13,341 nucleotides of DNA from an uncultured Clostridia bacterium (GCA_937894955.1 CALAXO010000167.1:1-13341), one strand, 5' to 3'. Shown: positions 1 to 6,614, counted from the stretch's first letter. Numbers and translations are program-made. Notes: generated by a model from the sequence alone, not told the origin.

Positions 1-929
1 CGCAGCTCGCTTTTTGAAGATGCAAGCTCGTCCGCCTGTTTGCGAATTGCGGCGGGCAATTCCTCGCGGGAGGTTGAATACTGCTTTGCAAGCGCGGAAA
101 CGATGTTTTGAACCGTGCGCACTGCTGCGGTAGCTCTGCTTCCGCAAACGAACCAAAGCCGCGTTCCGCCCTTGTAATGCTGAGCATCCGTGAACAGGAT
201 CGTTCCGACGCCGCCCGTTGCCGCAAGATGCGTGCCGCAGCAGGTGCAGGAATCGATTTTTCCGTTGTCGATATAAACAATTCGTACAGTTTTTTCGGAC
301 GGCACGGAGTCGCAACTGTTATTTTGACATTTGTCGGATTTTTTATTCTTATCGTTTCCGACGGCTTTATCGGATTTTTTCCGCAGAGTGCGTGTTGACG
401 CATCCTCCGGAGTCGTGACTTCCGTATGCACCGGCAGATTTGCACGCACGGCGGCATTTGCAGCACGCTCAAGCTCCTCAAGCTGAGCCTGCTCCAGAGG
501 AATATCGAAGTCTATCGTGCAGTAATCCGCTGCCATGTGAAAACCAACGTTCACTGCGCCGAACAGCTTGCTTGCAAGCCCGGAAACAATGTGTTCTCCG
601 GTGTGCTGCTGAGCATGGTCAAGACGGGTGTCAACGTCAAGCGTTACACGAACGGTTGTTCCCGCAGGAATTTCAGCATCACAAAAATGAACAACGCTGC
701 CGTTTTCGGTGCGGGCATCGGAAATGTGAACGGTCTGCTCCGCTGCGGAGTTGTCGGGCCTGAAAACAATCGAACCCCTGTCGGCAGGCTGCCCGCCGCC
801 TTCGGGATAAATCATTGTTCTGTCAAGGATAATTTTATACGCACCGCTGCGCTCATCCTTTTCACAGGAGAGCACCGCTGCACCGCATTCGGTGATAATG
901 GGAATCGAGTAGTAAAGCAGTTCGGTCAT
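1..929 (-). CDS. Alanyl-tRNA editing protein, AlaX-like, C-terminus outside window
   Basis: Stand-alone relative of the alanyl-tRNA synthetase editing domain; the family hydrolyses mischarged Ser- or Gly-tRNA(Ala) in the cytoplasm. The visible 309 residues show a GGGQP motif near residue 44, the zinc-site HTGEH (H109, H113) and the second zinc motif C230-C-G-T-H234. After residue 270 a helical, probably coiled region begins that would lead into a DHHA1-type domain in the longer AlaX forms; the end is cut off by the window. Residues about 182-212 form a Lys/Asp/Ser-rich hydrophilic insertion with KKSDK twice, longer than the usual loop before the CxxxH motif. The ATG at 929 is preceded by AAAGGAAG. 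It lies 58 nt downstream of the S24/S26 peptidase gene on the same strand with no terminator visible between, so the two may be cotranscribed. The family call is firm; tRNA substrate preference is not readable. Confidence 0.9.
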   Translation of the reverse strand, partial: MTELLYYSIPIITECGAAVLSCEKDERSGAYKIILDRTMIYPEGGGQPADRGSIVFRPDNSAAEQTVHISDARTENGSVVHFCDAEIPAGTTVRVTLDVDTRLDHAQQHTGEHIVSGLASKLFGAVNVGFHMAADYCTIDFDIPLEQAQLEELERAANAAVRANLPVHTEVTTPEDASTRTLRKKSDKAVGNDKNKKSDKCQNNSCDSVPSEKTVRIVYIDNGKIDSCTCCGTHLAATGGVGTILFTDAQHYKGGTRLWFVCGSRATAAVRTVQNIVSALAKQYSTSREELPAAIRKQADELASSKSEL

Positions 930-987
930 TTTTAATCACTTCCTTTAATTTAAGTAATATACAAAAATACTGTCGATAAAAATATAT

Positions 988-1617
988 TTATTTTCGGTTC
1001 TTTTTCTTTAAAAACCGATGCCGCAATCGTGCAGCCGAATCGAAAAGGCGCAGAAAAGCGGGACGCAACGGGAACAGAAGCCGCCACAGCGCGGCGGGGA
1101 TTCTGTATGCGGGGGAATTAAAATCAAGCTTGCGTCCGCCGCGTATGCGTGCTTCGGCAATGCCGAGGAGTTCGCCCGTTCGTTCGGATTCGTAGGAATC
1201 GTTAAGGCTGTTCGAACCGTTCGGCTGCTCCGACTGCTTTGAAAGCGGAACGAGCCGCAAAGGGTTCTGCGGAGAGGCAAAAGCATCAAACCCGCGGTTG
1301 CCGTCGCCGGCGGTCACAACACGATTTCCATCAATGCGCATTACACGGTGCAGAATGTATTTGCCGGAAATGCAGAAAAGGATAATGTCGCCGCGTTTCG
1401 GTTTTTCAATCGTCACGGAGGAGCAGGGGCGTATGCAAACGGAATCCCTTCCCGCGCGGAAAAGCGGGAACATGCTGTTCCCCGTCACACGAAAACACAC
1501 GGTTCGCCCTGCAAGAAGCTTTTTTCGCACAATTGAAAAAAACTCGGCGGCAGGCAGAACATTCGGCGTGCATTGCCGAACTGAGCCCGTTGGGTGTTGT
1601 TGATGTTCCGAATTCAT
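988..1617 (-). CDS. S24/S26-family (signal-peptidase-like) serine peptidase
   Basis: A 209-residue protein with the S24/S26 core: G46-N-S48-M with the predicted catalytic Ser48, a KRGDIIL strand (residues 74-80), LHRV with His90, TAGDGN near 103-107, and an LGIAEARIRGGR strand near 151-162. His90 occupies the place where bacterial signal peptidase I has its Lys, so this looks like the Ser/His arrangement of SipW/ER-type enzymes (inference). There is no N-terminal membrane segment; the C-terminus (about 173-209) is rich in Leu, Phe and Arg and could be amphipathic and membrane-associated. Residues 125-148 are a polar insertion. The start at 1617 is chosen because AAGGAGG lies 7 nt upstream; a longer reading to 1716 lacks such a site. 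Substrate unknown; similar small S24/S26 proteins occur beside peptide-maturation genes, but none is visible here. Confidence 0.8.
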   Translation of the reverse strand: MNSEHQQHPTGSVRQCTPNVLPAAEFFSIVRKKLLAGRTVCFRVTGNSMFPLFRAGRDSVCIRPCSSVTIEKPKRGDIILFCISGKYILHRVMRIDGNRVVTAGDGNRGFDAFASPQNPLRLVPLSKQSEQPNGSNSLNDSYESERTGELLGIAEARIRGGRKLDFNSPAYRIPAALWRLLFPLRPAFLRLFDSAARLRHRFLKKKNRK

Positions 1618-1689
1618 TCTGCTGCCTCCTTTTTGCTGTTTGCGCAGGGATGTATGCAAAAAACCGCAAAGCTGCGCCGTAGAGCAAAG

Positions 1690-1716
1690 CATATAGCAAA
1701 AACATTTGGTTATCAA
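1690..1716 (-). promoter_or_regulatory. Putative promoter of the S24/S26 peptidase gene
   Basis: On the minus strand there is an extended -10 TGCTATATG (TATATG at 1690-1695 with TGC at 1696-1698) and a -35 TTGATA at 1711-1716. The 15-nt spacer is short, but an extended -10 tolerates this. The predicted leader is about 65 nt. Confidence 0.4.
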
Positions 1717-1740
1717 GGCAGGCGCTGTAATTTTTGTGTC

Positions 1741-1772
1741 AAAAACCCGCCGCGGTGTGAAACAGCGGCGGG
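1741..1772 (-). terminator. Intrinsic terminator of the DUF1002 gene
   Basis: Perfect 8-bp stem CCCGCCGC (1746-1753) with GCGGCGGG (1765-1772), 11-nt loop. Read on the minus strand it is followed by TTTTT (1745-1741). It lies about 40 nt after the stop of the DUF1002 gene and separates it from the peptidase gene. Confidence 0.85.
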
Positions 1773-1813
1773 CATGATGGATCTAAGTTCGATATTCGCC
1801 GAACGCGAATGGG

Positions 1814-2746
1814 TTATTTTGCAGGCTCGGTTTCAGCGTTGCTGCCGCCGAACCACTTTGAAAACAGGTCGCGGAGGAACTGAGCAACATCTTTGAAGAA
1901 ATTGCCGATGTCTTCAAGGGTTTGCTTTGCGCCCTCGGTGAATTTCTTCCATCCGGTTGCTTTGCGCGTTGCATCGGCAAGGCCGTAGGCGCGTGCGCGC
2001 AGCTGTTCAACGTCGAGACCCTCAAGCGTTCTTGCAAGGGTCAGAATCCGGCTGATTTCGGTTTCGGTAAGCGAAACATCGTTGTCGTCGGCAATTTCAC
2101 GAATTTTCTGCTTGACTTCATCATCGGTCATCTTCTGAGTTTCGTCAAGAATCTTTTTCAGCTCGTTAATCACTTCGGTCGCTTCATCGGAGCCGATCAT
2201 TTCGGCAAGCTGACCGGTTGCAATGAGCTCATCAACGCCCGCCATTTTTGCGTATTCGCTGAGGATATTGCCGGTGAGGCTTTCATATGCTTTGTAAACG
2301 CCTGTCAACGCTGCCGTGCCGCTGACCACGCTGGGAGAGGCAACAATAATCTTTGCATCAGTGATGCCGACGGTGGTAAGAACGTTGCGGTACATTTCCT
2401 CAGTGCAAAAGTCAACATTGTAAGTCTTGATGTCAAGACCGCTGCCCGCGGGCATTGCGCAGATGTAGATGCTGGAGATGGAACGCTGCCCGATTTGTCC
2501 GGAGGGGATTTTTCCTTCAAAATAGAGGCGTTCTTCAGCGTTGGTAACGGTCAGGATGCGGTTTTCATCAACTTCACCCTGAATGCCGAACATGCCGATA
2601 ACTTGGGCACGCTGCTCATCGGTCAGATCCGCACCGAAAACAATGCGGTAGTCGCCGTCCTCCATTGCAAAAGCGGAATTTGCAGAGCCGAAAATGCCGA
2701 CAGTGAACAGCAGAGCAAGTACAAGGCTCAAAATGCGTTTTTTCAT
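1814..2746 (-). CDS. Secreted DUF1002 (YpuA-like) protein
   Basis: A 310-residue exported protein. Residues 1-28 are a classical signal peptide (MKKR, a hydrophobic stretch, then SANSAFA before Met-Glu-Asp). The mature part starts with the DUF1002 hallmarks: FGADLTDEQRAQVIGMFGI, then TVTNAEERLYFEGKIP and QIGQRSISSIYI. The C-terminal half (about 150-300) is predicted mostly helical and charged, ending in an aromatic stretch near FRDLFSKWFGG. Length fits the family, whose Bacillus member is YpuA; its biochemical role is not established. The start at 2746 has AAAGGAG 7 nt upstream; the 92 residues of open frame further upstream do not look coding. It is a single-gene unit with its own putative promoter and a strong terminator. 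No catalytic motif is visible. Confidence 0.88.
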   Translation of the reverse strand: MKKRILSLVLALLFTVGIFGSANSAFAMEDGDYRIVFGADLTDEQRAQVIGMFGIQGEVDENRILTVTNAEERLYFEGKIPSGQIGQRSISSIYICAMPAGSGLDIKTYNVDFCTEEMYRNVLTTVGITDAKIIVASPSVVSGTAALTGVYKAYESLTGNILSEYAKMAGVDELIATGQLAEMIGSDEATEVINELKKILDETQKMTDDEVKQKIREIADDNDVSLTETEISRILTLARTLEGLDVEQLRARAYGLADATRKATGWKKFTEGAKQTLEDIGNFFKDVAQFLRDLFSKWFGGSNAETEPAK

Positions 2747-2858
2747 ATTCTTTCTCCTTTCAAAAATAAAGCCTTTTGTGAATGCATCAAACGATTCCGG
2801 ATTGCCGGCCGCCCGAAATGAGCACGGTTCCGACGCATCCGTATTGCATTCCGATAAT

Positions 2859-2887
2859 ACTATAACATAATATGCCCGCAATATCCA
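2859..2887 (-). promoter_or_regulatory. Putative promoter of the DUF1002 gene
   Basis: Minus-strand -10 TATAGT (2859-2864) and -35 TGGATA (2882-2887) with a 17-nt spacer. The predicted leader is about 105 nt. The -10 is good (5/6), the -35 moderate (4/6). Confidence 0.4.
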
Positions 2888-2940
2888 GTCATCCCGTGCG
2901 GAAAAAAGCGGCAAAACCGCCGTATTCACGGCTTTGTTGC

Positions 2941-2966
2941 AAAAATGTACAAAAAAAGTATACATT
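2941..2966. promoter_or_regulatory. Operator-like dyad in the divergent intergenic region
   Basis: The 408-nt gap between the divergent DUF1002 and methionine gamma-lyase genes holds the inverted repeat AATGTA (2944-2949), 11-nt A-rich spacer, TACATT (2961-2966). It begins with AAAAATGTACAAAA (2941-2954), a 14-mer found again at 12534-12547. It lies upstream of the -35 regions of both divergent promoters. A regulator binding site is an inference. Confidence 0.3.
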
Positions 2967-3063
2967 CGACATGCAGAATACGGCGGCGGACGGATTCTGA
3001 CCGCAAAAGACTCACAATTCAAATATATTTATGAAAAATCAATCCGCTTACTGAAAAATACTG

Positions 3064-3069
3064 TATAAT
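3064..3069 (+). promoter_or_regulatory. -10 box of the methionine gamma-lyase promoter
   Basis: Consensus TATAAT about 85 nt upstream of the start codon. No convincing -35 is visible at 16-18 nt spacing, which suggests activator dependence or a weak promoter. Transcription would start near 3076, only a few bases before the hairpin at 3081. Confidence 0.45.
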
Positions 3070-3080
3070 TGAGAATGAAA

Positions 3081-3118
3081 TTGCCCGAACGCATTCGGAC
3101 AGGAGTGCAGTCGGGCAA
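3081..3118 (+). promoter_or_regulatory. Stem-loop at the 5' end of the methionine gamma-lyase leader
   Basis: Two stacked stems: TTGCCCGA (3081-3088) with TCGGGCAA (3111-3118), a 2x2 internal loop (AC/AG), then GCATTC (3091-3096) with GAGTGC (3103-3108, one G-T pair) closing a GGACAG loop. It is followed by AAAA rather than a T-run, so it is not a plus-strand terminator. It does not match the S-box seen upstream of metK. Role unknown; a 5' stabiliser or a protein/ligand binding site are possible. Confidence 0.55.
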
Positions 3119-3154
3119 AAAACTGATAACGACTTATACATCAGGAGGACTCCA

Positions 3155-4354
3155 ATGGAGAAGAACAGCGGCTTCGCAACGAAGCAGATACATACAGGCA
3201 AAATCGAAATTCCCGGCATTGCGCCGCTTGCAACGCCTATTTTCCAAACCTCGACTTTTGAATTTGAAACCACGGCTCAGGGCGCACACCGCTTTGCGGG
3301 TGAGGAAGCGGGCTATATCTACACCCGTCTCGGTAATCCCAACACGACAAAAATCGGCGAAAAGCTTGCTGCTCTTGAACATGCCGAAGCGGGCATGGCA
3401 ATGGCAAGCGGCATGGGTGCGGTAACAACCGTTATGTGGACCGTGCTCCATGCGGGCGACCATCTGCTTGCGGATGACGCGCTTTACGGCTGCACTTTCT
3501 CCTTCTTTACCCACGGACTGACCCGCTACGGTGTTGAAGTCACCCTCGTCAATTTCGAGGATCTCGATGCCGTTCGCGCTGCGATTCGTCCCAACACAAA
3601 GGCTTTCTATTTTGAAACGCCCACGAACCCGAACCTCAAACTCATTGACATTGCCGCAATCTCCAAGATCGCGCATGAGAATTGCCCCGACGCAAAGGTT
3701 ATTGTTGACAACACGTTTGCAACACCTTACCTCCAGCGTCCCCTCGATCTCGGTGCGGATGTTGTTATTCACAGCGCAACCAAGTATCTTAACGGTCACG
3801 GCGATGTTATTGCGGGCATGGCGGCAGGCACAAAGGAATTCATCGACGAGTGCAACCTGTTCGGCCTTAAGGATATGACCGGTGCGGTTCTCGGGCCGTT
3901 TGAAGCTTTCCTTATCGACCGCGGCCTCAAAACTCTTGATATCCGCGTTAAAAAGCATTGCGAGAACGCGATGCGGGTTGCGGCCTTCCTTGAAGGCCAT
4001 CCCATGGTAAAGCGCGTTATCTACCCCGGCCTTGAGAGTCATCCCCGTCACGAGCTTGCAAAGAAGCAGATGCACGGCGGCTTCGGCGGCATTATTACCT
4101 TTGAGCTGAACGCAACCCGTGAGCAGAGTGCGGAATTTGTAAATTCCCTCAAACTCTGCACCATTGCAGTCAGCCTCGGCGATGCCGAAACTCTTATTGA
4201 ACACCCTGCAACCATGACCCACAGCACCTACACTCCCGAGGCTCTCGAGCAGGCAGGCATCGGCGAAAGCATGCTGCGCCTCAGTGTCGGCCTTGAGGAT
4301 GCGGAGGATATTATTGCGGACCTTAAAGAGGGTCTTGACAACCTTCAGAAATAA
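3155..4354 (+). CDS. megL: Methionine gamma-lyase (PLP-dependent, Cys/Met metabolism family)
   Basis: A 399-residue cytoplasmic fold-type I PLP enzyme that splits L-methionine into methanethiol, 2-oxobutyrate and ammonia. The PLP lysine is K210 in HSATKYLNGHGD, and D185 in VDNTF should pair with the pyridine nitrogen. Features separating methionine gamma-lyase from cystathionine gamma-lyases and synthases are present: Y111-G-C113-TFSF (equivalent to Tyr114/Cys116 of the Pseudomonas enzyme), K239-D240 in GLKDMTGAVLGP (Lys240/Asp241), then SLGDAETLIEHPATMTH and the SVGLED end. Length is normal. The start at 3155 has AGGAGG 7 nt upstream. It is monocistronic, with its own -10 box, leader hairpin and strong terminator. 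The family's activity on homocysteine or cysteine is not excluded, but Cys113 favours the methionine enzyme. Confidence 0.92.
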   Translation: MEKNSGFATKQIHTGKIEIPGIAPLATPIFQTSTFEFETTAQGAHRFAGEEAGYIYTRLGNPNTTKIGEKLAALEHAEAGMAMASGMGAVTTVMWTVLHAGDHLLADDALYGCTFSFFTHGLTRYGVEVTLVNFEDLDAVRAAIRPNTKAFYFETPTNPNLKLIDIAAISKIAHENCPDAKVIVDNTFATPYLQRPLDLGADVVIHSATKYLNGHGDVIAGMAAGTKEFIDECNLFGLKDMTGAVLGPFEAFLIDRGLKTLDIRVKKHCENAMRVAAFLEGHPMVKRVIYPGLESHPRHELAKKQMHGGFGGIITFELNATREQSAEFVNSLKLCTIAVSLGDAETLIEHPATMTHSTYTPEALEQAGIGESMLRLSVGLEDAEDIIADLKEGLDNLQK

Positions 4355-4390
4355 GCTGTCGCTTTTATCTGATTAAATCCGAAAGCACAT

Positions 4391-4439
4391 GCACCCCGCC
4401 CGGGCGGAGGGATTCCGCCGGGGTTCGGGGTGCTTTTTT
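4391..4439 (+). terminator. Intrinsic terminator of methionine gamma-lyase
   Basis: Outer stem GCACCCCG (4391-4398) with CGGGGTGC (4426-4433), an inner GGCGGA/TCCGCC stem, then six T residues (4434-4439). It starts 36 nt after the stop codon. Confidence 0.92.
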
Positions 4440-4531
4440 GTGCGCATACGTTGGATAAAAGGCGTTGTTCAAAAAAATTTCGGCTGAGAGCAAAATGTTT
4501 ACAGTTTCGTAACAAATTCCCGATGAAAATG

Positions 4532-4540
4532 TGCTATCAT
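4532..4540 (+). promoter_or_regulatory. Extended -10 promoter element of the small membrane protein
   Basis: TGCTATCAT (TGC 4532-4534, TATCAT 4535-4540), about 43 nt upstream of the start codon. No clear -35; the TGC extension may substitute. The same TGCTAT form occurs at several promoters in the window. Confidence 0.4.
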
Positions 4541-4583
4541 TATTGTTGAAGGGAATGAACCCGCGGAAACGTCGGAGGAAAGC

Positions 4584-4898
4584 ATGGTGAAAAAAGTGAT
4601 GAAATCGAATGAAAAAAGATCCGTTAAGGCTGAAAATACCGAACGCAGGCACCGCAATTTGATTCTTGCGGCTGTTGCGCTTACGGCGGCTGCTGCATTC
4701 GTGTCACTCGTTCTTTTCATAAGGACGGCATCGCAGCTCAAACGCGGCACAAACGAAGAAGAAAGGACGGATATTCCCGTGCTCATCGGGAATATTAACA
4801 GTGACGGCGGGGCGGAGCAGCTTTACGGCGGTGAACCCTGCGCGGTTTGGCAGAACCTTCCGAAAGAACCGGTTCTGCTTGCACGGAACAGTTACTGA
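4584..4898 (+). CDS. Small single-pass membrane protein of unknown function
   Basis: A 104-residue protein of no family I recognise. A basic N-terminus (residues 1-24, many Lys/Arg) is followed by one hydrophobic membrane segment at about 26-46 (LILAAVALTAAAAFVSLVLF), then a polar C-terminal part of about 58 residues that probably faces outside. It has no lipobox or cleavage site. Start at 4584: GGAGG lies 5 nt upstream. It has its own extended -10 and is followed by a strong terminator, so it is transcribed alone between methionine gamma-lyase and metK. Support for it being real is this complete unit (promoter, ribosome site, terminator) plus the sensible topology. A minute frame (4555-4590) overlaps its start. 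Confidence 0.65.
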   Translation: MVKKVMKSNEKRSVKAENTERRHRNLILAAVALTAAAAFVSLVLFIRTASQLKRGTNEEERTDIPVLIGNINSDGGAEQLYGGEPCAVWQNLPKEPVLLARNSY

Positions 4899-4933
4899 AA
4901 CATTCAGCAAAAATCGGATGTCAACCCCTTGCG

Positions 4934-4975
4934 AACGCCGCACAGCGGATGAAAGCCCGCGAATGCGGCGTTTTT
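4934..4975 (+). terminator. Intrinsic terminator of the small membrane protein gene
   Basis: Perfect 9-bp stem AACGCCGCA (4934-4942) with TGCGGCGTT (4964-4972), then the T-run TTTTT (4971-4975, sharing two stem bases). It begins 36 nt after the stop codon and isolates the metK promoter. Confidence 0.85.
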
Positions 4976-5038
4976 CGGCAAAAGCAAGGATAATAAAAAT
5001 ATATTGCATCCGTTATTGCGGCTCATGCTGTAAATATG

Positions 5039-5067
5039 TTGCGGGAAAGTTTTGAATATGCTATAAT
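5039..5067 (+). promoter_or_regulatory. metK promoter
   Basis: -35 TTGCGG (5039-5044), 17-nt spacer, extended -10 TGCTATAAT (5059-5067, with TATAAT at 5062-5067). Transcription would start near 5074, just ahead of the SAM riboswitch. Confidence 0.7.
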
Positions 5068-5087
5068 GCGGGGCGAAAATTGAATAT

Positions 5088-5231
5088 GCCTTATCAAGAG
5101 TGGCAGAGGGAACGGCCCGGTGAAGCCACGGCAACCTGTTTAATGCGAAAGCTTTTCACAAGGTGCCAAATCCGACGGCATTGCCCGGCGCAAACTTTTT
5201 TTGTTGAGCTGCGGCTGCCGGGAGATGAGAG
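5088..5231 (+). ncRNA. SAM-I (S-box) riboswitch aptamer controlling metK
   Basis: The S-box signature is plain: CTTATCAAGAG (5090-5100), AGAGGGA (5105-5111), GGCCCGGTGAAGCCACGGC (5116-5134) with CAACC following, AAGGTGCC (5160-5167), and a closing GAGATGAGAG. P1 pairs CTTATC (5090-5095) with GATGAG (5224-5229). A later arm is closed by CGGCA (5176-5180) with TGCCG (5216-5220) and is unusually long, with a T7 run at 5196-5202. In this class SAM binding stabilises P1 and lets the downstream terminator form, switching metK off when SAM is plentiful. Confidence 0.95.
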
Positions 5232-5254
5232 CGCAAAGTTAAAAAGGGTTTCCG

Positions 5255-5296
5255 TGCGATGTTCCGACAGGGTTCATCGCATTTTGTTTTTCTTTT
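5255..5296 (+). terminator. Riboswitch-controlled terminator before metK
   Basis: Stem TGCGATG (5255-5261) with CATCGCA (5275-5281), then a T-rich run to 5296 (TTTT G TTTTT C TTTT). A competing fold is visible: GATGAG of P1 (5224-5229) can pair with TTCATC (5273-5278) while CGCA (5232-5235) pairs with TGCG (5255-5258). That antiterminator would form when P1 is open, i.e. without SAM. Confidence 0.85.
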
Positions 5297-5320
5297 GCAA
5301 AGGCATGGAAAGGATAAAAT

Positions 5321-6502
5321 ATGAACAATAACGAAGTACAGAAGCGACTGTTTACCTCCGAATCCGTAACAGAGGGGCATCCGGACAAGGTCTGCGACAA
5401 TATCGCGGACGCCGTGCTTGATGCAATGCTGCGCAATGACCCGAATTCGCGCGTTGCCTGCGAATGCTGCGCAACAACGGGCATGGTAATGGTAATGGGC
5501 GAAGTTACCACAAACTGCTATATAGACATTCCGAAGCTCGTTCGGGATGTTGTGCTTGAAATCGGCTATGACAAGCCCGAATACGGCTTTGACGGCCATA
5601 CCCTTGCGGTTATCAGCGCAATAAACGGACAATCCCCCGATATTGCAATGGGTGTTGACAAGAGCTTTGAAGCAAAACACGGCGACACCGACTCCTATGA
5701 TATCGGTGCGGGCGATCAGGGAATGATGTTCGGATATGCCTGCGATGAAACGCCCGAATGTATGCCGCTGTCCGTCAGCCTTGCGCACAAGCTGACCCGC
5801 CGCCTGACGGAAGTTCGCAAGAGCCGTCATCTCGGCTATCTCCGTCCGGACGGCAAGAGCCAAGTCACCGTTGAATACGATGAAAACGGCAAGCCTGTCC
5901 GCATTGACACAATAGTCATTTCCGCACAGCACGATCCGGATATCGACATGGAGCATCTGCGCCGTGACGTTATCGAAAACGTCATTCGTCCCGTTATTCC
6001 CGCAGAGCTTGTTGATGCGGAGACAAGAATTTTTGTAAACCCGACGGGAAGGTTCGTTATCGGCGGACCGCAGGGCGATTCCGGCCTGACCGGCAGAAAG
6101 ATAATCGTTGATACCTACGGCGGCGTCGGAAGACACGGCGGCGGCAGCTTCTCAGGAAAGGATCCCACAAAGGTTGACAGGTCCGCTGCCTATGCGGCAC
6201 GTTATGCGGCAAAGAATATCGTTGCACAGGGCTATGCAAAACGCTGCGAAATTCAGCTTGCCTATGCTATCGGCGTTGCAAAACCCGTATCCGTCCGTGT
6301 TGACACTTTCGGAACGGGAACAATGCCCGATGCAGAGCTTGAAAAGATGCTGCTTGCAAGTTTCGATTTCCGTCCCGCCGCAATCATTGAAAAGCTTGAC
6401 CTTCGCCGCCCGATTTACAAAAAGACTGCGGCATACGGCCATTTCGGAAGGGATGACGCCGATTTCCCGTGGGAAAAGGTTGATTTGCAGTTTGTGAAAT
6501 GA
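5321..6502 (+). CDS. metK: S-adenosylmethionine synthetase (methionine adenosyltransferase)
   Basis: A 393-residue cytoplasmic enzyme making S-adenosylmethionine from methionine and ATP, releasing phosphate and pyrophosphate. The three MetK domains are complete. Diagnostic motifs are FTSESVTEGHPDKVCD near residue 11, GAGDQGMMFGYA near 128, and GGGSFSGKDPTKVDRS near 261. The last reads GGGS where most MetK proteins have GGGA, a mild variant. ATG at 5321 has AAAGGA 8 nt upstream and follows the riboswitch terminator by about 25 nt. It is transcribed alone under SAM riboswitch control and ends in the shared terminator at 6615. With methionine gamma-lyase upstream, both main uses of methionine (SAM synthesis, degradation) are encoded side by side but under separate control. 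Confidence 0.98.
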   Translation: MNNNEVQKRLFTSESVTEGHPDKVCDNIADAVLDAMLRNDPNSRVACECCATTGMVMVMGEVTTNCYIDIPKLVRDVVLEIGYDKPEYGFDGHTLAVISAINGQSPDIAMGVDKSFEAKHGDTDSYDIGAGDQGMMFGYACDETPECMPLSVSLAHKLTRRLTEVRKSRHLGYLRPDGKSQVTVEYDENGKPVRIDTIVISAQHDPDIDMEHLRRDVIENVIRPVIPAELVDAETRIFVNPTGRFVIGGPQGDSGLTGRKIIVDTYGGVGRHGGGSFSGKDPTKVDRSAAYAARYAAKNIVAQGYAKRCEIQLAYAIGVAKPVSVRVDTFGTGTMPDAELEKMLLASFDFRPAAIIEKLDLRRPIYKKTAAYGHFGRDDADFPWEKVDLQFVK

Positions 6503-6614
6503 GTTTGCACAAAGCAATTGCTGCCGGTTTTGCAGCGAGTTTTGCAGGGAAATGAACGCTGAGTATTGCGCCGGTTCAGTGCCGTGGTATTCTTTTTAAC
6601 CGAAATTGAAATGA

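Noticed and set aside
940..985. Separate promoter for the AlaX gene (TCGACA, 17 nt, TTAAAT)
   Set aside because: The weak -10 would place the transcription start almost on the ribosome site; readthrough from the upstream gene is simpler.
1618..1716. Longer N-terminus for the S24/S26 peptidase
   Set aside because: It would span the AAGGAGG site placed exactly for ATG 1617 and overlap the predicted promoter region.
1922..2821. Long plus-strand open frame of 299 codons
   Set aside because: Antisense to the DUF1002 gene, which has signal peptide, ribosome site and family motifs; the plus reading is compositionally odd and has no ribosome site.
3119..3154. Possible SAM-II or other known riboswitch in the methionine gamma-lyase leader
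   Set aside because: No match to the S-box and no clear pseudoknot between the hairpin loop and downstream bases; too short for a T-box.
3134..4222. Long minus-strand open frame of 362 codons
   Set aside because: Antisense to methionine gamma-lyase; a shadow of its codon bias.
4501..4509. Single ACAGTTTCG resembling half a LytTR binding repeat
   Set aside because: Only one copy; LytTR sites need a second direct repeat about one helical turn away, which is absent.
4555..4590. Tiny basic frame MNPRKRRRKAW overlapping the start of the small membrane protein
   Set aside because: Poorly placed ribosome site; the basic residues come from the GGAGG-containing leader read out of frame.
5156..6136. 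Minus-strand open frame of 326 codons
   Set aside because: Antisense to metK and its riboswitch.
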